The notes below the pieces were generated by a model. That model made no database searches and was not told the origin of the DNA. It was given only the letters and a program-made list of their open reading frames with translations. Position numbers and translations under genes: made by a program. A DNA stretch of 64,000 nucleotides from Clostridium sp. UBA2485 (GTDB lineage: Bacteria > Bacillota > Clostridia > Clostridiales > Clostridiaceae), in the NCBI RefSeq assembly GCF_002341865.1, contig NZ_DDOV01000084.1:15793-79792 (forward strand), written 5' to 3'. Of this stretch, positions 42,673-51,932 are shown piece by piece (within the stretch, counting starts at the first letter, position 1; every line of letters starts with the position of its first letter).

Positions 42673-45237
42673 ATGAATAATATTCTTTACACAAAAATTA
42701 TGAGACCTAAAGTAAGAAAAAATAATATAAAAAGAGAACTTTTAGAAAAGAAAGTTTCATATATAAAAGAACATAAAATTACGATAATAAAGGGTGCTGC
42801 AGCAGTAGGAAAGAGTACCCTTGTTTCCTTATATCTTGAGGAAAGTCATGAAAAAAGCTGTTGGATTTCGTTAGATGAAGGATGTAATGATATTATTGCT
42901 TTTTGGAATTATTTTATTGAAGCTATAGGTAACTATGTTAAGAATAAGAAATTATATCTAGATATATTAAATCCTTTAGTAAATAGAAAAGAGATATACA
43001 CATTGATAGGTATCATGATTAATGAACTTATTAAAGATGAAATAACCATTGTATTAGATGACTTCCATAATATTAATGAAAGCTTTTTAGTTGAAACAAT
43101 AGAATATTTTATAAAAAATTCTTTTGATAATATTCATATGGTATTTATAACAAGAGAGGAAATACCTATGTATCTTGGAGATATTATGGTTTCAGGAAAT
43201 CTTTTATTTATAGATGGTGATGATTTTAAATTATCTCTTAAAGAATGTGAAAGCTTTGTGAGACAAACTTTATTATTAAATATAAGTGATATTGAGATTA
43301 ATAAAATTTATGAAGCTACAGAAGGGTGGATTGGAGGAGTACAGTTAATTTCTATGGCTCCCAAAAGTAGTAAAAAGCTTGAGAAAATTAACAAAATAAA
43401 TAGATATATGACTGACTATTTATCTAAGGAAATTATGTCAAATTTAACCGAGGAAGAAAAGGAGATTTTAATTAAAACATCTCCATTACCTTATTTTACT
43501 CCAAATCTCTGTAATAACATTCTTCAGAAGAATTATTGCAAGGAAATAATAGATTCTTTAATAAGTAAAAATATACTTATAATAACTATAGACGAAGAAC
43601 TTGAATTTTTTAGGTATCATAATATATTAAAAGAGTATTTAGTAAAATTATTTAATGAGCAGCAGCTTAAAGAACAAGGAAATATCTTTGTGCTATCAGC
43701 ATCTTACTTAGAAAAGCTAGAAGATTTTGATGAGGCATTGAATTTATATATTAAAGCGAAGGATTATAATAGCTCTCTAAAAATTGTTGAAAAATTTGGC
43801 CATAGGTTGTTAAATCCAAGATTAGTAACACTAATACCTAATTCATATTTGGCAAAAAGTATTGATTTAACTATTTTTAGAGTATTTCATCATTATAGTA
43901 ATTTTGAAATAGAAAAATGTAATGAGATATTGAATGAAATAGAAAACAATTTTGAAGAAGGATTATGGCAATATTTAAGCCCAATAAGGATGCTTGTAGA
44001 TGATTTTGATATACCTTATAACAATTTAGAAATATCACAAATAGAAAAACAATGTGAAAATAATTTGACAAAAACTTTCATGTACCTAATGACGACTATT
44101 TGGTTTGTATATATAAATAGGCTAAACGAGGCACTAGAAACAATTGATTTATGCTTAAATACTAACAAAGTACTAAAAAATAAATATATAGAGATATATT
44201 CTTTAATGCAGAAAGCAATGATTTTTGAAGAGATGGGAAGATTAACAGAAAGTGAAGATGTATCAAAAACATTAAATAGAATAGTTGATGAAACCGATGG
44301 TTTATATAAATTTAAGTTTTTTATATCAATAGGATTAGCAGGAGTATATATAAAAAAAATACAGCTAGAAAAAGCGGAGGAACTTATAGAATATGCTGAA
44401 AAGAATTTTTCAAAGGCTATATATGATGAATATTTTAGAGCTGGTTCTAGAGGACTAAAATATAATTTAGCAGAAATCAAAATTCTTCAAGGTGATTTAG
44501 ATGAAGGAGAAAAAATTATCAATGAATTAATTGAGGAGTATAAAGGTACAAGAGTATATTTGACTATACTAGCATTAAAAATTACCATGTTGTTTAATCA
44601 TAAAAGGGTTAGGAAAGAAGAAATATTAGAATATGAGGCTATATGTGAAGAGCTAAATAGTAAAGAGAATGAATTAAAAATTGAGGAAAAACTTATATAT
44701 TCTAAGGTTTTAAGTATTCTTGATAATAAAGGTGAAGGACAAAAGCTTATTGATGAAATATTAGCTTATTCAAGAAAAAATAGTAATGTTTATGTTTTAA
44801 CTATGGCATTATTGGAAAAAGCTCTATTATTGGATAGTATGGATGTAGAATCACGAGAAGTGAAAAATTTATTGTTAGAAGCAATTTTTTATAGTAGAGA
44901 TGAAAGATTACTTAAGCCATATGCAATAATGGGAAAACCTATAGTAGAATTAATAAGAAAATATATATCAATCAATACCTTGCCAAGAGAAGATAAGGAA
45001 TTTATTTCACAGGTATTAGAATTATTTTCAAAGGATAAAAAAGAGGATATATTAAGTGAAAGAGAAATAGAAGTTTTAAAAGAAATATCAAATGGGTATA
45101 CAAATAAAGAAATAGCTGAAAGATTATATATTTCTATAGCTACAGTAAAAACTCATATAATAAATATATATTCAAAATTAGAAGTAAATAATAGAGTTGA
45201 AGCTATTAACGAAGGAAGAAAAAGAATAATAATTTAA
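42673..45237 (+). CDS. large MalT-like LuxR-family ATPase regulator
   Basis: An 854-residue STAND regulator. Walker A KGAAAVGKSTL at about 41-50, Walker B ITIVLDDFHNI at about 110-120 and the LTREEIP-like sensor stretch FITREEIPMYLG, followed by long TPR-like helical repeats (MALT-type) and a C-terminal LuxR HTH (LSEREIEVLKEISNGYTNKE, IAERLYISIATVKTHI). ATG 42673 is behind AAGGGTG. Such proteins bind an inducer and ATP to activate transcription. It probably controls the ABC exporter in front, from which it is 45 bases away. Confidence 0.88.
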   Translation: MNNILYTKIMRPKVRKNNIKRELLEKKVSYIKEHKITIIKGAAAVGKSTLVSLYLEESHEKSCWISLDEGCNDIIAFWNYFIEAIGNYVKNKKLYLDILNPLVNRKEIYTLIGIMINELIKDEITIVLDDFHNINESFLVETIEYFIKNSFDNIHMVFITREEIPMYLGDIMVSGNLLFIDGDDFKLSLKECESFVRQTLLLNISDIEINKIYEATEGWIGGVQLISMAPKSSKKLEKINKINRYMTDYLSKEIMSNLTEEEKEILIKTSPLPYFTPNLCNNILQKNYCKEIIDSLISKNILIITIDEELEFFRYHNILKEYLVKLFNEQQLKEQGNIFVLSASYLEKLEDFDEALNLYIKAKDYNSSLKIVEKFGHRLLNPRLVTLIPNSYLAKSIDLTIFRVFHHYSNFEIEKCNEILNEIENNFEEGLWQYLSPIRMLVDDFDIPYNNLEISQIEKQCENNLTKTFMYLMTTIWFVYINRLNEALETIDLCLNTNKVLKNKYIEIYSLMQKAMIFEEMGRLTESEDVSKTLNRIVDETDGLYKFKFFISIGLAGVYIKKIQLEKAEELIEYAEKNFSKAIYDEYFRAGSRGLKYNLAEIKILQGDLDEGEKIINELIEEYKGTRVYLTILALKITMLFNHKRVRKEEILEYEAICEELNSKENELKIEEKLIYSKVLSILDNKGEGQKLIDEILAYSRKNSNVYVLTMALLEKALLLDSMDVESREVKNLLLEAIFYSRDERLLKPYAIMGKPIVELIRKYISINTLPREDKEFISQVLELFSKDKKEDILSEREIEVLKEISNGYTNKEIAERLYISIATVKTHIINIYSKLEVNNRVEAINEGRKRIII

Positions 45238-45375
45238 ATGAGGTTGTGTTCATAGTACTAATATGAACGCAATATAGCACCATCTAGCAAATATATCTAT
45301 AATATTTTTGATTAACTAATTTATTTTAGATGCTTTAATAAGATGAGATTTTAATACAAAGAGTGGTGAGGACAA

Positions 45376-46299
45376 ATAAGGATAGATAGGTTACTTGGAA
45401 TAATTATATATTTATTAAATCGAGATATAGTAAATGCAAATACATTAGCTGAAAAATTTGAAGTTTCAACAAGAACTATACAACGTGATATTGAAACACT
45501 AAATTTAGCTGGAATACCTATTACATCTATACAAGGTATAAATGGAGGTTATGGTATTATTGAGAGTTTTAAGCTAGAAAAACAAATAGCTAATACAGAA
45601 GATTATATTTCTGTTATTACTGCTTTAAGAGGTATGTGTTCAGCATATGACAATAAAAAGTTTGAAGCGACCCTTGAAAAGCTACTCAGTGTTTCTAAAG
45701 AAGAAAAATTTATGAATCCTAAGATAAGGTTTGATTTTAGTCTTTCAAGAGAAGGTAGCAATATAGATGAATATATAAGAGCTATTGAAAATGCTATTAA
45801 TGAAGATAAAGTCATAGAATTTGAATATGCAAATTCATATGGAGATAAAAAAGTGCGATTAGTAGAGCCAGTTATCGTTATATATAAATGGTATGGGTGG
45901 TATTTATTAGCATACTGCTGTAATAAGAAGGATTATAGATTATTTAAAGTAATTAGAATGCGACACTTAAAGTTGACAGATAAATCCTGCTCTATTAAAC
46001 ATGAAAATATAGACGAGCTATTATCTAAGCAAGAAGAACAAGGTAATTATGAAATTGTACAAGCTAAAATACTGTGTAAAGAAGAAATACGGATTTCCGT
46101 TGAAGAATATTTTCCAAATGGTAATATTACAGATTTAGAAAATGGAGATTTTATACTTCAATTTGCACTACCAAAAGGTGAAATGAGTTGGATGGGTATT
46201 CTATTAAACTATGGTAATAAAATTAAAGTAATGGAGCCTAAAGAATTAAAAGAAAAATTTATAGTTAAGGCAAAAGAAATTATTGATATTTATAAATAA
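45376..46299 (+). CDS. YafY-type HTH-WYL regulator with no ordinary start codon
   Basis: The frame carries an N-terminal HTH_11 (RIDRLLGIIIYLLNRDIVNA, NTLAEKFEVSTRTIQRDIET) and a C-terminal WYL domain (VIEFEYANSYGDKKVRLVEP, WYLLAYC, YRLFKVIRM). At the place of the first Met the codon is ATA (45376), with GGTGAGG four bases before it and an in-frame TGA a few codons upstream. The first internal ATG (45634) would lose the whole HTH. Either AUA initiates, or the start was lost. About 307 residues, normal for the family. Confidence 0.75.
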   Translation: MRIDRLLGIIIYLLNRDIVNANTLAEKFEVSTRTIQRDIETLNLAGIPITSIQGINGGYGIIESFKLEKQIANTEDYISVITALRGMCSAYDNKKFEATLEKLLSVSKEEKFMNPKIRFDFSLSREGSNIDEYIRAIENAINEDKVIEFEYANSYGDKKVRLVEPVIVIYKWYGWYLLAYCCNKKDYRLFKVIRMRHLKLTDKSCSIKHENIDELLSKQEEQGNYEIVQAKILCKEEIRISVEEYFPNGNITDLENGDFILQFALPKGEMSWMGILLNYGNKIKVMEPKELKEKFIVKAKEIIDIYK

Positions 46300-46330
46300 T
46301 ATACGACATATAGTTGTCGTATATTCTTCT
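46298..46330 (+). terminator. terminator of WYL regulator
   Basis: AATATACGACA (46298-46308) and TGTCGTATATT (46315-46325), then CTTCTTT. The left arm overlaps the last bases of the gene. Confidence 0.75.
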
Positions 46331-46369
46331 TTATAATGTAGTTAAAGTTAATTATAAGGGGGAGTTTTT

Positions 46370-46756
46370 ATGGTATATTCAATAGAACAAATAAAAAATA
46401 GTATTGCATACTGTGGTCTTGTTTGTGCATTTTGTAGCACAGGAAAATCAGGAAAATGTATAGGGTGCAGAGAAAAATCTGGTGGATGCTCAATTAAAGT
46501 ATGTGCACAATCAAAAAAAATTAATGGATGTTGGGAATGTAATGAATTCCCTTGTGATAATGAGATGTTTAAAAGTAAGCGAGTTAAAGTATTTGTTCAA
46601 TGTGCTAAGGATGAAGGAGTACATAAATTAGCAGGGTATTTAAAGAAAAACTATGATGATGGAGTTCAATATAATAAAGATGATGGTGAAGAAGGAGATT
46701 ATGATGTTTTAGATAATGAAGAACAAATATTGCTTTTGCTAAAAAATAAAAGTTGA
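46370..46756 (+). CDS. DUF3795 Cys-rich protein
   Basis: A 128-residue protein with the DUF3795 Cys pattern: YCGLVCAFCSTGKSGKCIGC, REKSGGCSIKVCAQSK, GCWECNEFPCD. Eleven Cys in the first 65 residues suggest bound zinc or an Fe-S cluster. Function unknown. ATG 46370 behind AAGGGGGAG. A terminator follows that is shared with the relic block at 34.4 kb. Confidence 0.85.
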   Translation: MVYSIEQIKNSIAYCGLVCAFCSTGKSGKCIGCREKSGGCSIKVCAQSKKINGCWECNEFPCDNEMFKSKRVKVFVQCAKDEGVHKLAGYLKKNYDDGVQYNKDDGEEGDYDVLDNEEQILLLLKNKS

Positions 46757-46787
46757 TAATTTTAATGCTTTATAATTAGAACTTAAA

Positions 46788-46833
46788 AATAGACTTAACT
46801 CTACAACCGTAGAATTAAGTCTATTTTATTTTG
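46788..46833. terminator. terminator shared with the relic at 34378
   Basis: AATAGACTTAA...TTAAGTCTATT with inner TCTAC/GTAGA and T-rich tail. It lies between the converging DUF3795 and GNAT genes. Confidence 0.8.
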
Positions 46834-46854
46834 ATTATCTTTACGAAGCGTTTT

Positions 46855-47322
46855 CTATAAATAAAAACTCATAATAATAAGTTCCCCTTTTTTACCCATT
46901 TTACGTACACCTTCATCAATGTAGCCACATTTTTTATATAGTGATTGTGCAGCTACATTTTTTATATTTACTGCTAATACAATTTCACTAATATGTGGAT
47001 ATTTTTTTCGTACAAATTCAGGTAATAACAATAATGATTTCTTAGCATATCCTTTTCCTTGATGATGATAATTCGTTGAAAATGCTCGTAATAGCATAGC
47101 ATTTGGATTTTTAGAATAAGGTTTTACACCTTCATTTTCGTGAAGTACAAAGAATGTAACAGACGCATTATTTTCAATTGCTAATATAGAATGTCTGTCA
47201 GCATCCGCTTTTGATAACTCTACGCATTCCTCTGGTGTACCTGTAAATTGGAGTTGTTCATCAGATAAAATATAGTTTTCAATTGTATTTTCGAATTTAG
47301 CTTCATACTCAAATAATTCCAT
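46855..47322 (-). CDS. GNAT N-acetyltransferase
   Basis: A 155-residue acetyltransferase with RAFSTNYHHQGKGYAKKSLL (acetyl-CoA loop) and VNIKNVAAQSLYKKCGYIDEG. The start is ATG 47320-47322 with a GGAGG SD. Base use is less A/T-biased than in neighbouring genes. Its 3' 93 bases and the terminator are closely copied at 34378-34551, so this or a sister copy took part in a rearrangement. Confidence 0.85.
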   Translation of the reverse strand: MELFEYEAKFENTIENYILSDEQLQFTGTPEECVELSKADADRHSILAIENNASVTFFVLHENEGVKPYSKNPNAMLLRAFSTNYHHQGKGYAKKSLLLLPEFVRKKYPHISEIVLAVNIKNVAAQSLYKKCGYIDEGVRKMGKKGELIIMSFYL

Positions 47323-47504
47323 AATGTCCTCCACAAACTGCCTATTAATTAATAATAATAAACACCTAAATATTATTTTTATATTATAAGTTCTATAAGT
47401 ATTTTTAAATATCTTTTAATTAGACCATAGATATAGATAAACTACCTTAAAAATTAATTTATAGGTAAATATGGCTACCTTTAAATATTTTAATTTACAA
47501 CTTT

Positions 47505-47697
47505 AATCAATGGAGAATTGAGAATGGACAATTGACAATTATGGTCGAAATTAGTTTTAATTAAACTAATTTCTTTAATAGATTTTTTAATAAAAGTGAC
47601 TGTGTCGCCTGAAAAGAAATCAATTGAAAACTTCTCTTATAAAAGAGAAGTATCAATAATTCTCCATTGTCAATAGTCAATTCTCAATTGCATAAGT
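47505..47697. repeat. family D dispersed repeat field
   Basis: ATCAATGGAGAATTGAGAAT, GGACAATTGACAATTATGG, then AATTTCTTTAATAGATTTTT, and a closing TTCTCCATTGTCAATAGTCA. The ends form long imperfect inverted repeats, and ACTTCTCTTATAAAAGAGAAGT lies inside. Related units occur at 59058-59235, 59388-59480 and 62210-62350. It fills most of the 47323-47720 gap; no gene is seen there. Confidence 0.7.
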
Positions 47698-47720
47698 GAT
47701 ATAACAGAGAAAACTTTGAA

Positions 47721-48713
47721 CTAAAAATAGTTTTTTCTATACTCATCTGGTGAATGACCATAAACTCTTTTAAATGCTGCTGAAAACTTACTAGCATTTG
47801 CGTATCCAATATGTTTTGCAATATTTTGAATTTTTAACTCACTATTGGATAGGAGAATCAGCGAATGCCGCATCTTCGCAAGACGGATATATTCTCCAAT
47901 TGTCATGTGGTACGCAGCTTTAAATGATTCACGTAGTTTTGTTTGACCAATTGCAGCAATATTACAGAGCTCTGTAATATCTGGTGGATTGATAATATTT
48001 TTATCAATTGCAGATTTCACTAATTCTAGTTGTTTTAAATCTTTAGTTGAAACAAAGCTTACAGCTTTTTCTATTTTATGTTTTTCGTTTAAGAAATTAC
48101 TTGCAATGATTGAAAGCAATTCACCAATCTTACTCTCATAATATAAACGAGACTTTTCAAAAGATAAAAGTTTTTGTTTAATCTGTTGGAACAACAATGT
48201 CACTTCTGGTGTGTTATAGTGCTGTGTCTTCCAATTAAAGGTTTCTGCAAAATTAAAATCATCCTCAGAAAATTGACTTTCTAAATGTCTTGCGATATAG
48301 TCCTCTAAAATCAAGATATTAATAATTTGGATTGGCTTATGATTCCCAAAGTAAATACGACCTTTCGCCAATTTATTAAAATATACATTCACACCAGTTG
48401 GAATATCAAAAGTTTTCTTACCGTTTTGTATTAAAGAAATTTTACCACTTTCTATTAAGTAAATTTCTATTCGTCTTTGATTAAGCTGATATGTCTTATA
48501 AATTGGTGAATAAGGTGTCCAGTTACTAATCGAAAGAAATAGACCTGGAGAAGGATTCACCTGATAAATAAATCCTTCTCCGTCTCTTGGATTAGGTTTT
48601 AAAAAGTGTTCTCCATTTTCAATAATATTTCGAAAAGCAAGTGATTCTGTAAAAAAAGTTGCAGAGCCCCTTTCACCCATTTCTTGGTATAACTTACATT
48701 CCAATCTTATCAC
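47721..48713 (-). CDS. AraC-family transcriptional regulator
   Basis: A 330-residue protein: N-terminal sensor part with no recognised ligand motif and a C-terminal double HTH (DITELCNIAAIGQTKLRESF, then IQNIAKHIGYANASKFSAAF, KRVYGHSPDEYR). It is divergent from the ECF/ABC module and resembles in context the YbtA-type regulators that use the siderophore complex as co-activator. Activation of the module is an inference. Start at 48713 with AGGTG-type SD. Confidence 0.85.
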   Translation of the reverse strand: MIRLECKLYQEMGERGSATFFTESLAFRNIIENGEHFLKPNPRDGEGFIYQVNPSPGLFLSISNWTPYSPIYKTYQLNQRRIEIYLIESGKISLIQNGKKTFDIPTGVNVYFNKLAKGRIYFGNHKPIQIINILILEDYIARHLESQFSEDDFNFAETFNWKTQHYNTPEVTLLFQQIKQKLLSFEKSRLYYESKIGELLSIIASNFLNEKHKIEKAVSFVSTKDLKQLELVKSAIDKNIINPPDITELCNIAAIGQTKLRESFKAAYHMTIGEYIRLAKMRHSLILLSNSELKIQNIAKHIGYANASKFSAAFKRVYGHSPDEYRKNYF

Positions 48714-49017
48714 CTCCCACTACGGAGTTCTATATAAGCTTATTAGAAAACTCCATTTTATCTTTTTAATACTCCTATATGACAGAAAGAATGTTTACTT
48801 AAATTTCAAACATATAGATATATAGCCTATATCATAAGATTTTCTTTAAAAGAGTACCTTTTTACCTCTTATTGACGAGGAATTTCTCAAAGGATACAAT
48901 GATTTTTGATATATGGTTAGTTAGAACTAACTTATATGATTATAGCATTTTTTCTGTCAGTCATCAATTAAGCTTTCACAGAGAAAGTAGTAATTAATTT
49001 TATAGGAGGAATTTATA
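48714..49017. promoter_or_regulatory. divergent regulatory region of AraC gene and uptake operon
   Basis: It contains a TTAGTTAGAACTAA palindrome (about 48917-48930) and a second A/T-rich repeat near 48812-48830. I found no good match to the Fur box. SD TAGGAGGA precedes the S-component gene. No open frame is present. Confidence 0.4.
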
Positions 49018-49629
49018 ATGTCAAACACAACATATGGTACAAAAAATGGTCTGACTATTAAAGATTTAGTTACCACTGGTATCTTTTCTGCATTATTTTT
49101 AGCTTTTAATATAATTGGTTCTATGTTATTTGCACCTAATCCTATACTCACATTTTTAATGCCATTATCAGCAGCTTTACTTACAGGACCAGTTTATCTG
49201 CTCCTTATAGCAAAGGTCCCAAAGCATGGGCCTATTATAATACTTGGTGTTCTGATGGGGGTTATCATGTTTATTACAGGGATGTATTGGATGTGGTCAG
49301 TGTTTTATATCATTCTAGCCATTATAGCAGACATAATTTCTAGTATGGGAAAATTCAAAAACAGTAAACTTAATAGTCTAGGGTTTATGATTTTTTCACT
49401 GAATCCTATCGGTTCTTATATGATGCTTTGGGTTAACCAACAAACTTATATAGAGTACCTCACCGGGAAGGGAACAGAACAGGCATATATGGATACTATG
49501 CTGGCGACTATGCAGGATTGGATGCTACCAGCTATGATTATAGGTACTTTAATTTGCGCCCTTATTAGCGCAATTGTTGGAAAAAGACTTCTAAAAAAAC
49601 AATTTGAGAAAGCGGGTATTACAGTATGA
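49018..49629 (+). CDS. Trep_Strep/MptD family ECF transporter S component
   Basis: A 203-residue membrane protein with about six segments; LTIKDLVTTGIFSALFLAFN, PLSAALLTGPVYLLLIAKVP and FYIILAIIADIISSMG are family signatures. S components bind the substrate and dock on EcfT. The substrate class of this subfamily is not settled; context points to a metal chelate. The stop overlaps the next gene by four bases (ATGA). Confidence 0.85.
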   Translation: MSNTTYGTKNGLTIKDLVTTGIFSALFLAFNIIGSMLFAPNPILTFLMPLSAALLTGPVYLLLIAKVPKHGPIIILGVLMGVIMFITGMYWMWSVFYIILAIIADIISSMGKFKNSKLNSLGFMIFSLNPIGSYMMLWVNQQTYIEYLTGKGTEQAYMDTMLATMQDWMLPAMIIGTLICALISAIVGKRLLKKQFEKAGITV

Positions 49630-50348
49630 TGTCCTTCTTTCAAGTTGGTGAAATAAAAAGAGGAATAATTCATATTGATCCACGGACGAAGTTATTTCTT
49701 CTGTTGACTGGAAATCTTGCTATATTCTTTGCTCCCTCCATCAGATATGAAATTATGATGGCACTAATCATATTACTATTAGGTTTTCTTTGTGGTGCTT
49801 ATAGATTTTCTCTTAAGATATTGGTGGTTTATTTAATGATGCTATCAATTCAATTTATTGGCTCTACATATTTACAAGGAACAATAGGAATTATGATTGT
49901 GTCATTTGCTATGTTCCTGCGTAAGATTTTTCCCTGTGTTATGCTTGGCGGAATATTAATTTTAACAACAAGGGTTAATGAATTTATGGTAGCTATGAAT
50001 CGCATACATATTCCTAAAAGTGTTGTAATACCATTGACTGTTATGCTTCGTTACTTTCCAATGATTGGGGAGGATTGGAGATATATTAAGGATGCAATGA
50101 GGATGAGAGATGTTTCGCCTAATCTTAATGGGTTTATAAAAAATCCAGTTATGACTATAGAATGTGTTTATGTACCTTTAATGATGGCAGCATCCAAAAT
50201 TGCCGATGAACTTTCTGCAGCGTCAGTAACTAGAGGAATTGAGAATTCAAAACCTAGAACTAGCCTGCAGCAAATTAGTTTTAGCATCATAGATGCTATA
50301 TTTTTAACTATTTTTATGATACTTCTATGTATCTCGATTTTACTGTAG
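49626..50348 (+). CDS. ecfT: ECF transporter T component (EcfT/CbiQ-like)
   Basis: A 240-residue membrane protein: IHIDPRTKLFLLLTGN, then the two coupling motifs MRMRDVSPN and SAASVTRGIENSKPR (the Arg-Gly motifs that touch the ATPases), and five to six membrane segments. It joins the S component to the ATPase in the following gene. ATG 49626 overlaps the S gene. Confidence 0.88.
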   Translation: MMSFFQVGEIKRGIIHIDPRTKLFLLLTGNLAIFFAPSIRYEIMMALIILLLGFLCGAYRFSLKILVVYLMMLSIQFIGSTYLQGTIGIMIVSFAMFLRKIFPCVMLGGILILTTRVNEFMVAMNRIHIPKSVVIPLTVMLRYFPMIGEDWRYIKDAMRMRDVSPNLNGFIKNPVMTIECVYVPLMMAASKIADELSAASVTRGIENSKPRTSLQQISFSIIDAIFLTIFMILLCISILL

Positions 50349-50360
50349 GGGGATGGGCGC

Positions 50361-51857
50361 ATGATTAAACTTAAAAATGTCACTTTTACTTATCATGGAC
50401 AAAATCAAGATGGACTTAGAAATATTAATCTTACAATAAAAGATGGGGAGTGTATTTTACTATGTGGAGCAAGCGGATGTGGTAAAACAACAGTGACACG
50501 GCTGATAAATGGCTTAATTCCATATTTTTATACCGGCGATTTATATGGTGAAGTTAATGTATGTGGCATGAATATAGCTGAGACACCTATGTATTACATT
50601 GCTGAAAAAGTAGGATCTGTTTTTCAAAATCCACGTTCTCAATTTTTCAATGTGGATACAGATAGTGAGATTGCTTTTGGAATGGAAAATCTTTCTTACC
50701 CACAAAGCAAAATTAAAGATCGTGTGAAAAAGACTGTAAGAGAACTCAACATAGAGAATCTTTTAGGACGCAGCATTTTTAAGCTATCTGGTGGTGAAAA
50801 GCAGAAAATTGCTTTCGCCTCTATTTATTCTATAAATCCAGATGTTTACATACTGGATGAGCCATCTTCTAATTTAGACGTAGATGCAATCGAGGAATTA
50901 CGAAGAATTATACATCTACTAAAAAAACAAGGAAAAACCATTCTTATTGCGGAACATCGACTTTACTATTTAAAAGATATTGTAGATAGGGTTGTCTACA
51001 TGGAAAAAGGAAAGATTAAAAGTATCTATACGTCGCAGCAATTTTTACAATTGCCTCTTATGATTCGTGAAAACATGGGACTAAGAGCAACAGAATTAAG
51101 AGAAGTTATGATAAAAAAGAAGCAAATTGTAATAAGGCAGCCTATTTTAGAGATTAGAAATTTGAATTTACACTATAAAAAACAAACTGTGTTAAGTGGT
51201 ATAAATTTATGTGCATCTCAGGGTGAAATCATAGGAATAATTGGACATAATGGTGCTGGAAAATCTACTTTTACCAGAACACTTTGTGGTTTACATAAAG
51301 ACTATAATGGTGTAATTCACTGGCGAGGGGAAAAGACTGATATCAAACATCGCCTAAAGTTATGCTATATGGTAATGCAAGATGTGAATTACCAACTTTT
51401 CGCTGAGAGCGTGGAACATGAGTGCTGTTTTGGCATAAAGAATCCAGACAAAAACCTTGTTGAACAAACTATGAAAGAACTAAAAATTTACGAATATCGT
51501 CAGTATCATCCTAATAGGTTATCTGGTGGTCAGAAGCAAAGGACTGCTGTAGCGGTAAGTATGGTATGTCAAAAAGAAATTTTAATTTTTGATGAACCAA
51601 CTAGTGGACTTGATTTTGATAGCATGATTAAGGTGACGAAGCTATTTAAAACACTAGCTAGTATGGGGAAAATAATTTTTGTAGTGACTCATGATTATGA
51701 ATTTATCTCTTTAGCTTGTAGCCGTATACTTCACTTTGACAATGGTACATTAAAGAATGATTTTGATGTTAATTCACAGAATCAGAAAAAACTTCAAGAG
51801 TTTTTTATTGTGTCAGAAGATAGTAATGATAAAAGTAAAATCAGTAAAAGTGGATAA
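50361..51857 (+). CDS. ecfA: ECF transporter double ATPase (EcfA-EcfA' fusion)
   Basis: A 498-residue protein with two complete NBDs: first Walker A GASGCGKTT, signature LSGGEKQKIAFA, Walker B VYILDEPSSNLD; second Walker A GHNGAGKST, signature LSGGQKQRTAVAVS, Walker B ILIFDEPTSGLD. The fusion supplies both ATPase halves needed for an ECF importer. GGGGGATGG SD 12 bases after ecfT. Confidence 0.9.
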   Translation: MIKLKNVTFTYHGQNQDGLRNINLTIKDGECILLCGASGCGKTTVTRLINGLIPYFYTGDLYGEVNVCGMNIAETPMYYIAEKVGSVFQNPRSQFFNVDTDSEIAFGMENLSYPQSKIKDRVKKTVRELNIENLLGRSIFKLSGGEKQKIAFASIYSINPDVYILDEPSSNLDVDAIEELRRIIHLLKKQGKTILIAEHRLYYLKDIVDRVVYMEKGKIKSIYTSQQFLQLPLMIRENMGLRATELREVMIKKKQIVIRQPILEIRNLNLHYKKQTVLSGINLCASQGEIIGIIGHNGAGKSTFTRTLCGLHKDYNGVIHWRGEKTDIKHRLKLCYMVMQDVNYQLFAESVEHECCFGIKNPDKNLVEQTMKELKIYEYRQYHPNRLSGGQKQRTAVAVSMVCQKEILIFDEPTSGLDFDSMIKVTKLFKTLASMGKIIFVVTHDYEFISLACSRILHFDNGTLKNDFDVNSQNQKKLQEFFIVSEDSNDKSKISKSG

Positions 51858-51932
51858 AACTTTTTATTTTTATTATGAAGGAAAATTTAAAAAATATATT
51901 TATCAAATTAAAACTGAGGGGATGTGAATTAT

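Noticed and set aside
44016..44480. 154-codon minus-strand frame inside the MalT-like gene
   Set aside because: Shadow of a well-supported long gene; composition is typical of an antisense frame in A/T-rich DNA.
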